Positions 22,800 through 33,321 of a stretch of DNA of 64,000 nucleotides are shown here, piece by piece. Numbering within the stretch: the first letter of the stretch is position 1; every line of letters begins with the position of its first letter. The notes beneath the pieces were generated by a model, which saw nothing but the letters and a program-made list of their open reading frames with translations, did not search any database and had not been told where the DNA came from. Both the position numbers and the translations under genes were made by a program. The stretch comes from Prostheceraeus crozeri (Eukaryota; Platyhelminthes; Polycladida; Euryleptidae): positions 1 to 64,000 of the forward strand of contig CAJQUW010016171.1 in the NCBI GenBank assembly GCA_907163375.1, read 5' to 3'.

Positions 22800-23764
22800 A
22801 AACAATTATTTATTTAAAAACCTTTAGGAGGTATGACATACCGTTGTAATCTGCAGTGTGATTGATCTTAGGTTGATACTCTTTTATCATTAAAGCTGCT
22901 ACAACATTTAGATGATAATTACTGTTACCTTTATACCTTATGCGAAATTGATTACTTATATCATACGTACAATAATTACATGTATTGATGTGTTTGTAAA
23001 CTGCTGTATCTGTACTTCTATGCTCTTCGATCCTTTGCTGGAGTCTTCGTTTGGTTTTGCCAATATATCGGCTGCTAGGATCACCCAAGCATGTGAATTC
23101 ATAGACCACACAAGACTTCAGCAAAGGTCCCGATTTGCATTTCAAAGAGAAATATGATTTTACTTTCGTAGTGTTGAATACAATCTTAGAGTTGATACCG
23201 TATCTTTTGTATATTTTCATCAAATTATTCCGTAATGTACGCGATGGTTGACCAATATACGGTAGTACTGTATAGTTTACATGTGCATCTGCTGTACTCG
23301 TACATGTATCATTGTGCCCGTTGGAAATCACTGTATTCTTTTTGTTAAGAAAGTTACGTACGATTTTTTCTACTGTACTCCGTGGGTAGCCGTTTTTCTG
23401 AAAAATACTAGTCATGTTTTTTACTTCGTTATGAAACATTTCCCAGCAGTTTGATACTGTATATGCTCGATGTAACATCCCATTAATAAGTCCAACTTTC
23501 CATTGCTTAGGGCAAACGGTAAATGTCTTTACGGTAAATGGAAGTTTGTAAAGTATCTTCGGTGTTAATGAATACATCTAGGAAAGGTAACTTGTCGTTG
23601 CCCACTGGTGAATTTTAGGTTAGGATGTTGTCTGTTTAGGTACTCATGGAAATTGTGAATTTTGTCTACGTTATCAAATACGCATATGCAGTCATCTACA
23701 TATCTGGAGTAGAACATGGGCGAGAATTGTTCTCCCATCCAACCTTGTTCTAATTCTGCTACTT

Positions 23765-23766
<2 letters not shown>
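22800..23766 (-). mobile_element. Penelope-like element B, 5'-truncated
   Basis: Minus-strand PLE lying between (TA)n tracts at 22679-22723 and 23767-23844. Its 5' end begins immediately at the larger tract, within the RT palm just before motif C. Confidence 0.85.
22810..23766 (-). pseudogene. PLE B RT tail and GIY-YIG endonuclease
   Basis: From the 5' side: FYSRYVDDCICVF (RT motif C), HPNLKF, then, after a frameshift near 23600, NDKLPFLDVF. A continuous ORF at 22810-23577 (255 residues) follows with NGMLHRAYTVSNCWEMF, the linker, and the GIY-YIG endonuclease (SRYIGKTKRRLQQRIEEH) to the end ADYNGMSYLLKVFK. It is related to PLE A (same KTKRRL and terminal Y-N-x-x-SYLLKIF-like motif). RT motifs A and B are missing. 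Confidence 0.83.

Positions 23767-23844
<78 letters not shown>
23767..23844. repeat. (TA)n tract
   Basis: About 39 uninterrupted TA units abutting the 5' end of PLE B. Confidence 0.97.
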
Positions 23845-23845
<1 letters not shown>

Positions 23846-24102
23846 CTGTCAACAATAATGGATCAACTCAATATTCGGTAAAATACAAATAAATTATCAA
23901 TTCTCAAAATATGCAATTTTTTGGGGAATAGGAGCTCCTATTTATAAATTGTGTGCCTCTGTCACTAAGATTAACAGAGAGGCAGGAGCAGATTTTCATT
24001 TCTATGTTTCGTCCCAGTCTTAATTCTGATTAATTTCTATGATGAATCTATGCTTTAATGTATTTAGATTTCTTTTGGTCTTTAGATTTTATAATTATAT
24101 CA

Positions 24103-24145
24103 TTCCATGAATAGCCCTCGTTCAAGAGGGTGAAACCGGTTGGAA
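24103..24145 (+). ncRNA. Hammerhead-ribozyme-like fold, divergent core (motif C)
   Basis: Stem I UUCC (24103-24106) pairs with GGAA (24142-24145). The core AUGAAUA (24107-24113) stands in the place of CUGANGA. Stem II is GCCCUC/GAGGGU. GAA at 24132-24134 is followed by the self-complementary ACCGGU as stem III, then U as the cleavage-site base. Positions 3 and 8 are A and U instead of C and G, which keeps them complementary. It sits 33 bp from a (TA)n tract, as expected for the tail of a PLE whose body is gone. Activity is unknown. Confidence 0.5.
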
Positions 24146-24173
24146 GTATGGCTTTTCCTCGTATTAATTTTTG

Positions 24174-24273
<100 letters not shown>

Positions 24274-24349
24274 CAAATGATAAAGCCCAAATGGGAAATG
24301 ATAAAACGAAATTATATCCCACAAGAAAATCAAAAGCAAAAGTTTGCTA

Positions 24350-24391
24350 TTGCCAATCGATTTCGGCCGCTACGGCGGCTTTTCAAGGCAA
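24350..24391 (-). ncRNA. Hammerhead-ribozyme-like fold, divergent core (motif A), 3' of PLE C
   Basis: Minus strand: stem I UUGCC/GGCAA (5 bp), core UUGAAAA, stem II GCCGC-CGUA-GCGGC, one extra C, then GAA, stem III as self-complementary AUCGAU, and U before the stem I return. Core positions 3 and 8 read U and A (complementary) instead of C and G. It lies in the sense orientation 3' of the PLE C ORF, where PLE hammerheads are known to occur. Confidence 0.55.
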
Positions 24392-25735
24392 ACTGATATA
24401 TTGAACAAAATTTGCATAAAAATGTAGATATCAAAATAATTTAAGTAAAAGACATTAAGAAGCATTTAGGGACGGATGGAAAGCACGAATAAACATAGCT
24501 TCTTTAAATTCTCTGTCCAAGCGATTTGCACTTGGAGGCAACTGATAAAATGGCATGGCTTTGAAGCTGCCCCCACAACTAGATATATGGCGGCTTACCT
24601 TGAGAGAAGTGTATATCACATTATGGATTTGTTGTCTGTGAACTGTCATTCGATGTCTAAATGTATCCCCAGATTGTCCAATATAGAACTGCTTACAGTT
24701 ATCGCAAATTAACTTATATATGATGTTAGACGAGTGACAGTCCAAATTGCATCGCAAACGAAAGATCTTAATACCATTGTTTGTTTGGAACTCAACCTGA
24801 CTGCTCTCTACGATCACTTCGCAGCCCTTACATCGAGGTTGTCCACAACGAGTTACTCCGTGAATTGTCCTCCGGTTATTATTTGAGAGTAAAACTTGCA
24901 ATGATCTGGGTTGCTTGTATGATTTAATGAAGCTACAATCACGAAAAGAGTCTAAAAGGTGCAGCGCATTTGAGACCGGGCGTATCACCTTGGTGTAAAT
25001 ATCAGGATTACTTTCATTGTATTCATGTATAAATGGGAATATAATTTTCTGTTCTTGTTCAGTGTTAAATTGAGAGTTTTCAAAGTTCGCCTTCACAATT
25101 GCATCGTTTATTAATTGCGTTGGGTAGTTCAGTGTTTTTAATTTTTCCCTTAATTCTGAAAAGCGGTGTTCTCTCATGCGTTTATCAGGAACAATTAGTC
25201 GTATTCTTCGAGCCAAATTATAAGGGATATTTCTTAGGACGTGTCGAGGATGAGCAGAGTTAAATGGGACATGATTCATTGTATCTGTCTGCCTACGATT
25301 TAAGTCAGTGCTAACTTTTCCATCCATTTTATTTATATGGATCATAACGTCCAGAAAATGTAAAGATTCGTTGTCAGTCTCTCTTGTAAATTTGATCGCT
25401 GGATGCAAGTTATTAATGATATTATGAAATGATTCAATACTCCCATAACTATTTTCCCAAATAATCCAACAGTCATCTAGATACCTCTTCCAGTTGCTTA
25501 TTATGTGTTCACTTGAAAAGGGGAATACTTCTCTAACACTTCTGTACATGGCATCTTCAAGGTAGGCCATTACGAGTGTGGCATAAGTGGGCGCCACCTT
25601 CGTGCCCATCGCCGTTCCAGAAATTTGCATGTAATAAACGTCTTCAAATGTAAATATGTTATTCTCCAGAACCAAGCGGATACCTTCCATGATAAACGAC
25701 TTCTGAAATCTAGTGGGGAATATATACTCGTATAT
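24392..25735 (-). mobile_element. Penelope-like element C, 5'-truncated
   Basis: Minus-strand element from the motif A ribozyme region to about 25735, where the RT begins abruptly at a short TATATA-containing stretch. Its 3' side ends near (TA)n 24179-24271. Confidence 0.83.
24455..25690 (-). CDS. PLE C RT (motif B onward) and GIY-YIG endonuclease, intact frame
   Basis: 411 residues without interruption; the open frame continues upstream (FPTRFQKSFI) to about 25735. Motifs: ISGTAMGTKVAPTYATLVMAYLE (RT motif B region), NWKRYLDDCWIIW (motif C, YLDD), LHFLDVMI (D/E), then the linker HPRHVLRNIPYNLARRI. Next come the zinc-like CGQPRCKGC, C-x3-C-HSSNIIYKLICDNC, and GIY-YIG (FYIGQSGDTFRHRMTVHRQQI). 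The C-terminal FHPSLNAS is shared with PLE D'. RT motif A is lost by 5' truncation, so the copy cannot be autonomous, but the frame is otherwise preserved. Confidence 0.85.
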   Translation of the reverse strand: MEGIRLVLENNIFTFEDVYYMQISGTAMGTKVAPTYATLVMAYLEDAMYRSVREVFPFSSEHIISNWKRYLDDCWIIWENSYGSIESFHNIINNLHPAIKFTRETDNESLHFLDVMIHINKMDGKVSTDLNRRQTDTMNHVPFNSAHPRHVLRNIPYNLARRIRLIVPDKRMREHRFSELREKLKTLNYPTQLINDAIVKANFENSQFNTEQEQKIIFPFIHEYNESNPDIYTKVIRPVSNALHLLDSFRDCSFIKSYKQPRSLQVLLSNNNRRTIHGVTRCGQPRCKGCEVIVESSQVEFQTNNGIKIFRLRCNLDCHSSNIIYKLICDNCKQFYIGQSGDTFRHRMTVHRQQIHNVIYTSLKVSRHISSCGGSFKAMPFYQLPPSANRLDREFKEAMFIRAFHPSLNAS

Positions 25736-26015
25736 GACAAAATTAATTGTGTATTGATTTTTAACATTTCATCATGTTTCTTTGGCTAATTTAGTTCGAT
25801 TAAGTATATTTGCCATAGACAATACATAATCAGAATTCAAAAGTTATTCTAGAAAAAATGTTAAATTACACGAACATGTCGAGCGTCCTATATATAGGAC
25901 AGACTTGAACTTGTATCTTTAATCTATCCCAATGGATCTTTATTTTTATAGTTGGATTCCACTATTTGACTCTAAAGGGCACACCAAAAGAAAGATTGAT
26001 TTTTTTCACGAGTGG
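25736..26015. other. Non-coding stretch
   Basis: No gene seen. Confidence 0.5.
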
Positions 26016-26570
26016 TTCTCAGTCCCTGCGGTTTAAGGTTAAGCATATTTTCTACTCACATGCAAAATTTTATGCAGATCAGACAAGTACTTTTTGCATG
26101 AGAGACGATCACGTGAAGTGTAGCGAAGTCTGCAGCTTGATCTGACTTCGTCTGCTCGACGCATTATTCTTACTCGTGTGTGCATTGGTCTCTCTCTCCC
26201 TCTCATCCACTGCCATTTGAAATTTTCCCACGGTCACTACTTTGCCATACCTTTTTAAGAAGCATATTAATGTAAGGGATGTGGCTTGGTCATCATCGCT
26301 TCACGAGTTGTCAGGAAATGACTTTGTTGACCTCAAGTGCTTTCTGCTCAGACGATGAAGTCACTGACAATTCATATTAAGCTTCCAGCATCGCTGCACT
26401 TCAAGTTATCGCTCTTAATTCAAAAAGTGCATCTCTGATTTGCTTAAAATTTGGTATGTGGCTAGAGAATATCCTCACTTACGTGTGCTTAAAGTTTTGT
26501 GACGATTGATTCATTTTTGCAGATTTTAGACAAATTTGAAAACGTAGGGGGAGATAACCCATAAGTACCG
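26016..26570 (-). repeat. Dispersed repeat with GGGGGAGATAACCC motif, copy 2
   Basis: Reverse-complement relative of 18920-19045: TTTAAGGTTAAGCAT near 26030, and TTTTGTGACGATTGATTCATTTTTGCAGATTTTAGA followed by GTAGGGGGAGATAACCCATAAGTACC at 26495-26569. The two matching parts are farther apart here than in copy 1. Confidence 0.55.
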
Positions 26571-26596
26571 TCCTCCCAAAGCCGGTTAAAGTAGAC

Positions 26597-26700
26597 TTAC
26601 CAGACGTCCCGGTTTGAGAGGGACAGTCCCAGTTTCACTGGTATGTCCCGTGGTCCCAGCCGGTTGTTACTATTGTCCCGGTCAGTTTTTCATGAAATGA
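26597..26700. repeat. GTCCCGG-rich short repeat, possible DNA-transposon end
   Basis: CCAGACGTCCCGGTTTGAGAGGGACAGTCCC and repeated GTCCCGG words resemble terminal regions of hAT-type elements. Identification is tentative; no partner end was found. Confidence 0.3.
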
Positions 26701-27862
26701 AATACTGTAAATTTAGATTTTCTATCTGAATTCACCTTATTATTGTGCTAAATATTCAATTTTGATGTATCAAATGTATAATATTTTTATATATCAAATT
26801 TAGTATTGATTTGAGTTGCAGAGAATTCCACTACAAAATTGAAAACAATAACTCTTTTCTGAGAAAAGTACGATCCAACAAAAAACACACTTCAAACAAA
26901 TTAATTGAAACAACAGTTATGTGTCATTATGTGAGTTGTACTTTTGAGAGAACAGCACTGAAGTTACTTGCTTGTAACTTGCGAAGTAGGTAGCGATGAA
27001 AGTTTTTGATGAAAACTGATGCCTTCAGTAACAAGGTTGGTGTTACAATGCGGATGGGGTAACCCCCACAGCGGCAATAGAAGCCCTGTCGCTGCGTCGC
27101 TTCTGACAGTAGATTCGACTTACTTCGTCATGAGGAACCTCGGCCCCGTAATAGGTATAATAAGCCTGCCTGGGTGTTCCTCTTTGGTGGGAATGCGGAA
27201 GATATCCGCTAACAAAGCTTCGTAATTTTTTTCCATCTTTGGACATCAAAGCAGTAAAATCAAGACAAATCTGTAGAATACAGTAGGAAATATGCCTACA
27301 AATAGCAAGAAGTGCAAATAAACTAATATACATTGTTATAAATACAGCATGTAATTGCAAATAGGCACGTGGGGAATGTAATCAGACCTTTTAACTACAT
27401 GTAGTTTGCACTTTTTACTTTTTGTAGGACTATTTGATACTGTATTCTATTTACTTTATCTGCATACAATCTTCTATGAGTATGCCTTTTCACATAAACA
27501 ATTTAAAGAGGTTTTAAAGAATTTAGCGGACATCGTGGAATAATTAAGAAATCTATAAGGCCAAAAAGCCCTTCTTCCTAAAGATTATATAAAGAACTAT
27601 AAGATTCATTAAAAAACTATGAAGGAGAATCCTTTTATATTTAACTTTACATAATCTCGCGGAAGAATTGCTTTGAAGTTATACCGATTTATATACACGA
27701 ACTTGTACTTCCATGGGTCTGTTAGACCATGGCAATACAGAATTAGATTGTTCTCATTACATCTACATATAATTTGCTATTTCATACTTAGCACTATCCG
27801 AACGCTTTGATTATTCGATAAACATGTGTAAGCATTAACACGGTATCTACAGTATAGGCCTG
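26701..27862. other. Unassigned stretch
   Basis: No gene assigned. Positions 27030-27230 are less AT-rich and may be part of an old element, but no domain was recognised. Confidence 0.4.
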
Positions 27863-30800
27863 TTGAACGAATACTTCTTGGGAGTTTTTACGTCCATTAC
27901 AAATGCTATCTGCTTCTATTGCAGTCCTGTTTTCCGCGAATTGGTGTTGGATGTCGCGATGGAATGCATTGTGTGCGCCGAGTGTGAAGGGAAAATAGTG
28001 AATTTCCCCCGCACTCCGAAGGTCGAAATCTGCAATTTAATTCGGAAAGCAGCAACACTTCAGGCTGATTGTACTAATGCTTATGACCGCTCTATCACCA
28101 GTGATAACTGGTCTTGGCATACTCGATGTTTGAGTAAAATCAAGGATACCTGTCCCAGGTAAGCGTCTGAGAAGTAGGCCCTATATGCCTATATCCTCTT
28201 CTAATCTTCAGGACGATTGTGCCATGTTTAGTACACTACAACGTCTCTACTCAATAAAAAGCCTCTTTTTTATTTTACAGGCATGAAGAAGACTAAAATA
28301 ACCGACTGAATGATTTAGAGGAAGACAAAGAAGAGACAGATATCGTGGAAGAATTGTCGATAGATCCAGTCCCCAAACAAACCCTTCGTGTTGCTCGACA
28401 GCCCTCATCGAGTTTATGGAAAATGCAAAGGAAAGATTCGAGGAAGGCATCGTTCTAAGTCTTGGGTACCTCAAAAATGATCAAGAGCACTTCGGTTTGA
28501 ATCGTATACGTCGGCGGATGAAAGAGCTTATTGCCACCATGATCCCTGAAGCAGAGTTTACCATGCCAACGAATCGCCGTGGAACTGAGATGGTCCATCT
28601 TGGGGAGGCCAGGCGCAAAGCAATGCTACCTGAAAATACCAAAGATAAATGGAAGATCCGAACTTTTCTGAACGCAGCCAAAATTCTTCGAAGTGGACAT
28701 TCGAAGAAGGTATGGATCACTTCTGTGTTCCTAAGCTCTTAGGATTGTTTACCTGCTGGCTGGTGGCGGGAAGTGGCAAACTGAATACGAGGACAAGAGA
28801 ACGAGCAGACTTAGTGGGGCAGGTGATAATGACTAACACACTAACAAAGAGACAGGCGAACAGCCTAACAAAATCAAGAGAGCCTCTAAGAGAAAGTCCT
28901 CTGTTAGTTGCAGCGAGTCTCTCTGTCCATCAGAATACACGTAGCCGCAACATGGTGGAGCTCCTTCATGGAATGGGTCTCTCAATCTCCTACATGCAAG
29001 TACTTCGACTGGAGGCTACACTAGCACACACTGTTTATGACAACGCTTTACACTTTAAAGAACGGAACGTACATACCTCGGCGCCTGGAACACGGTGCAC
29101 ATGTGCACTTTGCCGTGGACAACATCGATTTTCAAAAAGACACACTGGACGGTCGTAATACATTTCACGGGACCATAACTGTTGATTTTCAATCTGACAA
29201 AGCTAATGCACCCTCTCTAACAACTCTGAATATCAATGCCACTAAGAATGACAGTCTTCCAGCATCGATCTAAGTAGAACAGCGAATCATTATGGACAGG
29301 ACGTCCAAATGCTCTGCGATAAAGAAAACGAATGGAAGGAAAGATTCGCCACGAAATATGCCAGTTTGGTCAGCGATGAACATTCGGCGACAAGTCTTCC
29401 ACCTCTGTCGAAAGTCTGTACTCTGCCACTACTGGATTCGCCTGCTCCAGAATATTCTTCACTTTTTGCAATGATGCTTGAGATGGAAAAGGGACAAAGG
29501 ACACTAAACGGTGACGGTGCACCTGTTCTCGTAACTGCAGACATGGATTTCTTATACTCAAAGCTTTTGGAGATGAAGCTCGCACTGAAAAAGGTGTCCT
29601 GGATCATTAGGCTTGGAGACCTCCACGTGGTGCTTCGTTGTAAGCTTGGTGCTTCGTGTATGCTTCATTGTATCGGTGTGCATATCGAGGAAGGCGGACT
29701 TGACGAGGTTTGGTTTGGTCTGAATATGGCGTGTATGGCATATCAACGGTGAGGTACATCTCATGCGGGAATCACGTCAAGCGTGGTGTTGATGCACTTT
29801 TGATACTTGTCAGTGCTCTCTAGGCATTAAAATGGGGCTCCAAAATGCAAAATGATGAGGAAGCGCAAAGTATCTTGAATCTGAGCCTTATGGAAGCGAT
29901 GCAGGTCTGTGGTCCGAAACTAAGTGAGTTAATCTCAGATGAAGGTAGTCCCACGAATCGCTTCTGCATGACTTGCATCAAGATGGTCCTTATCATGCTG
30001 AATTACATCAGATCAGTTCGAACAGGTAACTGGCTCCTTCACCTTAAAACATTGCAGGATTTTGCTCTGCTCTTTTCTCCTTGAACCGAACAGCGTACGC
30101 GAGATTCGCTCCAGGGTAAATGTCTGAAATGATCGCATTGAAAGAAGACAAGGCAAGAGTTTGTAATTACCTGTCACAGAATTGGGTAGTTCGAAAAAAG
30201 TCATATTCCTTTTACCGCCATCGGATGTGATCACGCTCTGGAGCAGGAAAATCGATAAAACTGAAGAGAGTAGGCGGTCTGGTAGGCATCACTCGCCTGC
30301 CAAGCACATGAACAAAGTGGCTATTGATACTTGACGAACTCCGAGAAATCCAGGGATCAGTGTCTCAAGCTCTAGATCAACATCAACAAAGAAGCAGACA
30401 TCATCGGGACACTCCAGTGTCGACGATTGTGAACAGCTCAATGACAAAGAAGGTGGACGACTTCCTTAGTAGCTGCAATCTTATCACTCAAAATTCTATA
30501 TTCCTCACTACAATTTTGGCCCATGAAGTCGCTCCAACCGACGTGGCCGCAACCTTACTGACAGTCAATGAAAATGGTAAAGTTGCTCTCCAAAAGTACG
30601 CAGATGAAAGGATTGAATCAGGCTCTCGTAGTCCATGGGATGTTCCTCGTCGTCAACAATTGAAGACATTCAAGAACCTTTCAAAGAAAATGTCCGTAGA
30701 CGTCAATGGCAAGAAAGTGACTATTTCCAGTTCCGCAGACTTCATGAATCGCCTCCTACTGACATCACAAACTGATGCTAATCTGGACTTGAAGACTATC

Positions 30801-31283
30801 ATGGCCAACTACGAGCTGTCGCTTTACGCTTTAACTCTTTTCGACGAACAATGCGATGTCCGAACGACGACAAAAAGTGCTCTTCTCAAGGTCTTCCAGG
30901 AATTCCTCAATAGTCAGTCAGAGCAATCGCCACTGTCTTCAACGCCACATCGATGAGTTCTTGTCTTAGACGGAATGGCCGAACTCCATCAGTTTCCAGT
31001 TGCTGGAGCAAATAATTTCCGAGAATTATCAGAGTTGTTTCTGGATCACATCTCTAAGAAGTCTGCATAAAATGACGATGTAAATCCGGTGTTTGACAGG
31101 TATGACATCGGACAAACACTGAAAGATCGAACAAGGAAGTCGAGATCCAAGGGAAGCTGCGAGTTGGACATTCTCCCAGAAACAAAAATTCCAGCTGGAA
31201 CCTCGATGAGCAGAATCCTGTCAACTAACTCAAACAAGACTGCCTTTACGTCAATCATTACATCGATGATAACATCAATCTAG
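27863..31283 (+). pseudogene. Decayed spliced gene of an uncharacterised repetitive invertebrate family
   Basis: Fragments in order: a Cys-containing first exon (27863-28160, CSPVFREL, MECIVCAECEGK, WSWHTRCLSKIKDTC) ending at CAG|GTAAGC; an acceptor TATTTTACAG near 28280; then out-of-frame pieces with KMQRKDSRKAS, GLSISYMQVLRLEATLA, HFAVDNIDFQKDTLDGRNTFHGTI, a region with LLDSPAPEYSSLFAMM, IIRLGDLHVV, GGLDEVWF, HVKRGVDALL, VDVNGKKVTI, FDEQCDVRTTTKSALLK, LDGMAELHQF and FDRYDIGQTLKDRTRKSRS. I recognise this order from unannotated multi-copy invertebrate proteins. Function is not known to me. Many stops and frameshifts show decay. Confidence 0.55.
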
Positions 31284-31467
31284 TGGACTACTGAATGTGT
31301 CTGCTCTTGGCCGGACAAGATCACTTCTTCTTAGGGAATAGACGACTCTGCTTTCGCTTGCTGCCAATGTCTGATGATCGGTTGTAATCTTATTACAATC
31401 TGTGATACTTTGAGTTACATGCGATAAATATTGTTCATACAGTAAATATTGATTTCATTATCTATGC
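31284..31467. other. Short non-coding spacer
   Basis: Nothing recognised between the decayed gene and the (TA)n tract. Confidence 0.4.
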
Positions 31468-31487
31468 ATATATATATATATATATAT
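31468..31487. repeat. (TA)n tract
   Basis: Ten TA units on the 3' side of PLE D'. Confidence 0.95.
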
Positions 31488-31519
31488 GAAAAAAGAAAAA
31501 ACCAGAGATCTTCAGTAAG

Positions 31520-31562
31520 TCGCCGACATGTTTCTGCCAAATGTGTTGGCTTCTCAAGGCGA
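31520..31562 (-). ncRNA. Hammerhead-ribozyme-like fold, divergent core (motif B), 3' of PLE D'
   Basis: Minus strand: stem I UCGCC/GGCGA (5 bp), core UUGAGAA, stem II GCCAA-CACAU-UUGGC, one extra A, GAA, stem III as self-complementary ACAUGU, and C before the stem I return. Stem I differs from motif A by a compensatory pair change (UUGCC/GGCAA against UCGCC/GGCGA). Core positions 3 and 8 are U and A, as in motif A. Confidence 0.55.
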
Positions 31563-33130
31563 AATGAAATGTATTGAATACAAAAATTCAAACTAATGAA
31601 AATATGGAAATCATGTACACATGGATTTCAATTAATGAAATCTGAACGTTAACTGCTTGAAGCATTTAGAGGAGGATGAAATTTCTTTATAAATGCTTTT
31701 ATTTTATACTCCCGATCCAATTTAGTTTTGCTCCCGAGCCAATGGACATTTTATAAAAGGGAGTTATAGAAAATTGCACAGAAATCTCGCTAGCACAATT
31801 TTTAATATGGTTTCTCACAGGGAGGAACGAATATCTTTGATCACGAATTTGTTGCCGATGGGCAGTAACTCTATGACGAAGGGTGTTGACCTATGTAAAA
31901 GCGATCACAGCCCTTGCAAGCGAGTTTGTAAATAAAATTTGAAGAATCACAGCTAATATTATGTTTGATTGTGAAGTGATTCACTATCCCGTTGACGTTG
32001 AAAGAGGTGGTGTTCCCTACTTCCACATAAGCACAACACTTACATCTAGGTTGGCCGCATTTTGTGACACCAATCAAAACAGCTCTCTTATTTATACGTA
32101 AAATTGACAGAAGAGATTTTGTTTGTCTCAAAGAGCTTTGAAATTTACAATCTTTAAACTTATTCGATGATTTTAAAGTGTTCGATAAGGGTAAAACAAT
32201 GTTATGATAGACTTTAGGATTATTAGGATTGAAAATGTGTACAAATGGGATGATTTTTTGTTCGTTATTCTCTATTCTAGTAGTGTATTTTACACTCTGT
32301 TTCGCTCTGGTAATCGCATTAACTACAAGCTGCGACGGGTATTTTAAGTTAATCAATTTTTCTTTTAGCTCGAGATAGCGAGTAACTTTATTTTGATTTT
32401 CAGACACAATTCTTTCAATTCTGTAGGCTAAAACAAATGGTATGTTTCTCATCATGTGCCTAGGGTGATTCGACGTAAACGGAATGTAACTGAAACTGTC
32501 AGTGAACTTATTATATATGTCGGTTTCTATAGTTTGCTTACGGGTATTCTTATACACCAAAACATCTAAAACGTTCAATACCTGGTCATTCTGTTGTACA
32601 GTGAAATTTATTGAAGGGTGCAGACTATTTATTAATTGATTAAATTGATTTAAGTTACCCTATTCCCTTTTGGGTCCAGGATGTGATGATTTCATCTGAT
32701 GCGTTGTTAGAATGAACTTCTTTGATTCTTGTATACATTTTAATTTCTATAAGCCCCATCACTAAATTTGCATATGTGGGGGCGACCCGAGTACCCATGG
32801 CTGTTCCTGAGAGCTGCAAGTAATAAGTATTTTCAAAGGTGAAGTAGTTGTTGCGTAAAATGAAATCAATACCTTGCATAATGAATCGGTGATCAAATCT
32901 TTGTGGCATAAGATCAGTGCATTTATCTAACCAAAATTCAATGGATTGTAGACCTAAGTCATGAGGTATTGAGGTGTAGAGCGATACTACATCATAAGTT
33001 ACGAAGCAGCAATTCTCTGAATATACTTTTGGCAGTTTTCCAAGGAAGTGAAATGTATCCTTACAGTAACTAGATAAATTTGCAAACAGTGGTTTGAGAA
33101 CTTCATCCAGAAAGACACCATGTTCCTTGT
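31563..33130 (-). mobile_element. Penelope-like element D', 5'-truncated
   Basis: Minus-strand PLE related to C. It is bounded by (TA)n at 31468-31487 on the 3' side and an imperfect (TA)n at 33130-33161 on the 5' side. Confidence 0.83.
31690..33129 (-). pseudogene. PLE D' RT and GIY-YIG, YxDD motif deleted
   Basis: The RT part (32655-33129) carries EHGVFLDEVLKP, CCFVTYDVVSLYTSIPH (motif A) and LSGTAMGTRVAPTYANLVMGLIE (motif B). It then stops in WTQKGIG just where the motif C YLDD of PLE C would follow; the next frame resumes at NLNQFNQLINSLHPSI, after the catalytic loop. Downstream come FTSNHPRHMMRNIPFVLAYRI, CGQPRCKCC, and GIY-YIG as FYIGQ, where a frameshift leads into LRHRVTAHRQQIRD. The missing catalytic motif and two frame breaks make it dead. 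Confidence 0.83.
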
Positions 33131-33281
33131 ATATATAATATATACGTGTATATATATATAAAAATGGGATGTTCAAAAATGGTCAGTTAATAAGTAAAAT
33201 AAAATCCAAATAGAAGTCAATCAAAACTAAGGAATTCTATTGGGATTTTATTTTACTTATCTATATATATATATATATATA
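33130..33281. repeat. (TA)n tracts flanking a 24-bp inverted repeat
   Basis: Imperfect (TA)n at 33130-33161 and (TA)n at 33262-33281. Between them, ATAAGTAAAATAAAATCC.AATAG near 33191-33214 has an inverted partner near 33238-33261, separated by about 23 bp. It separates two PLEs on opposite strands. Confidence 0.7.
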
Positions 33282-33321
33282 ATATGATGGCGCGGAGGTT
33301 TGTGAGCTGGTCGGTTTATTC

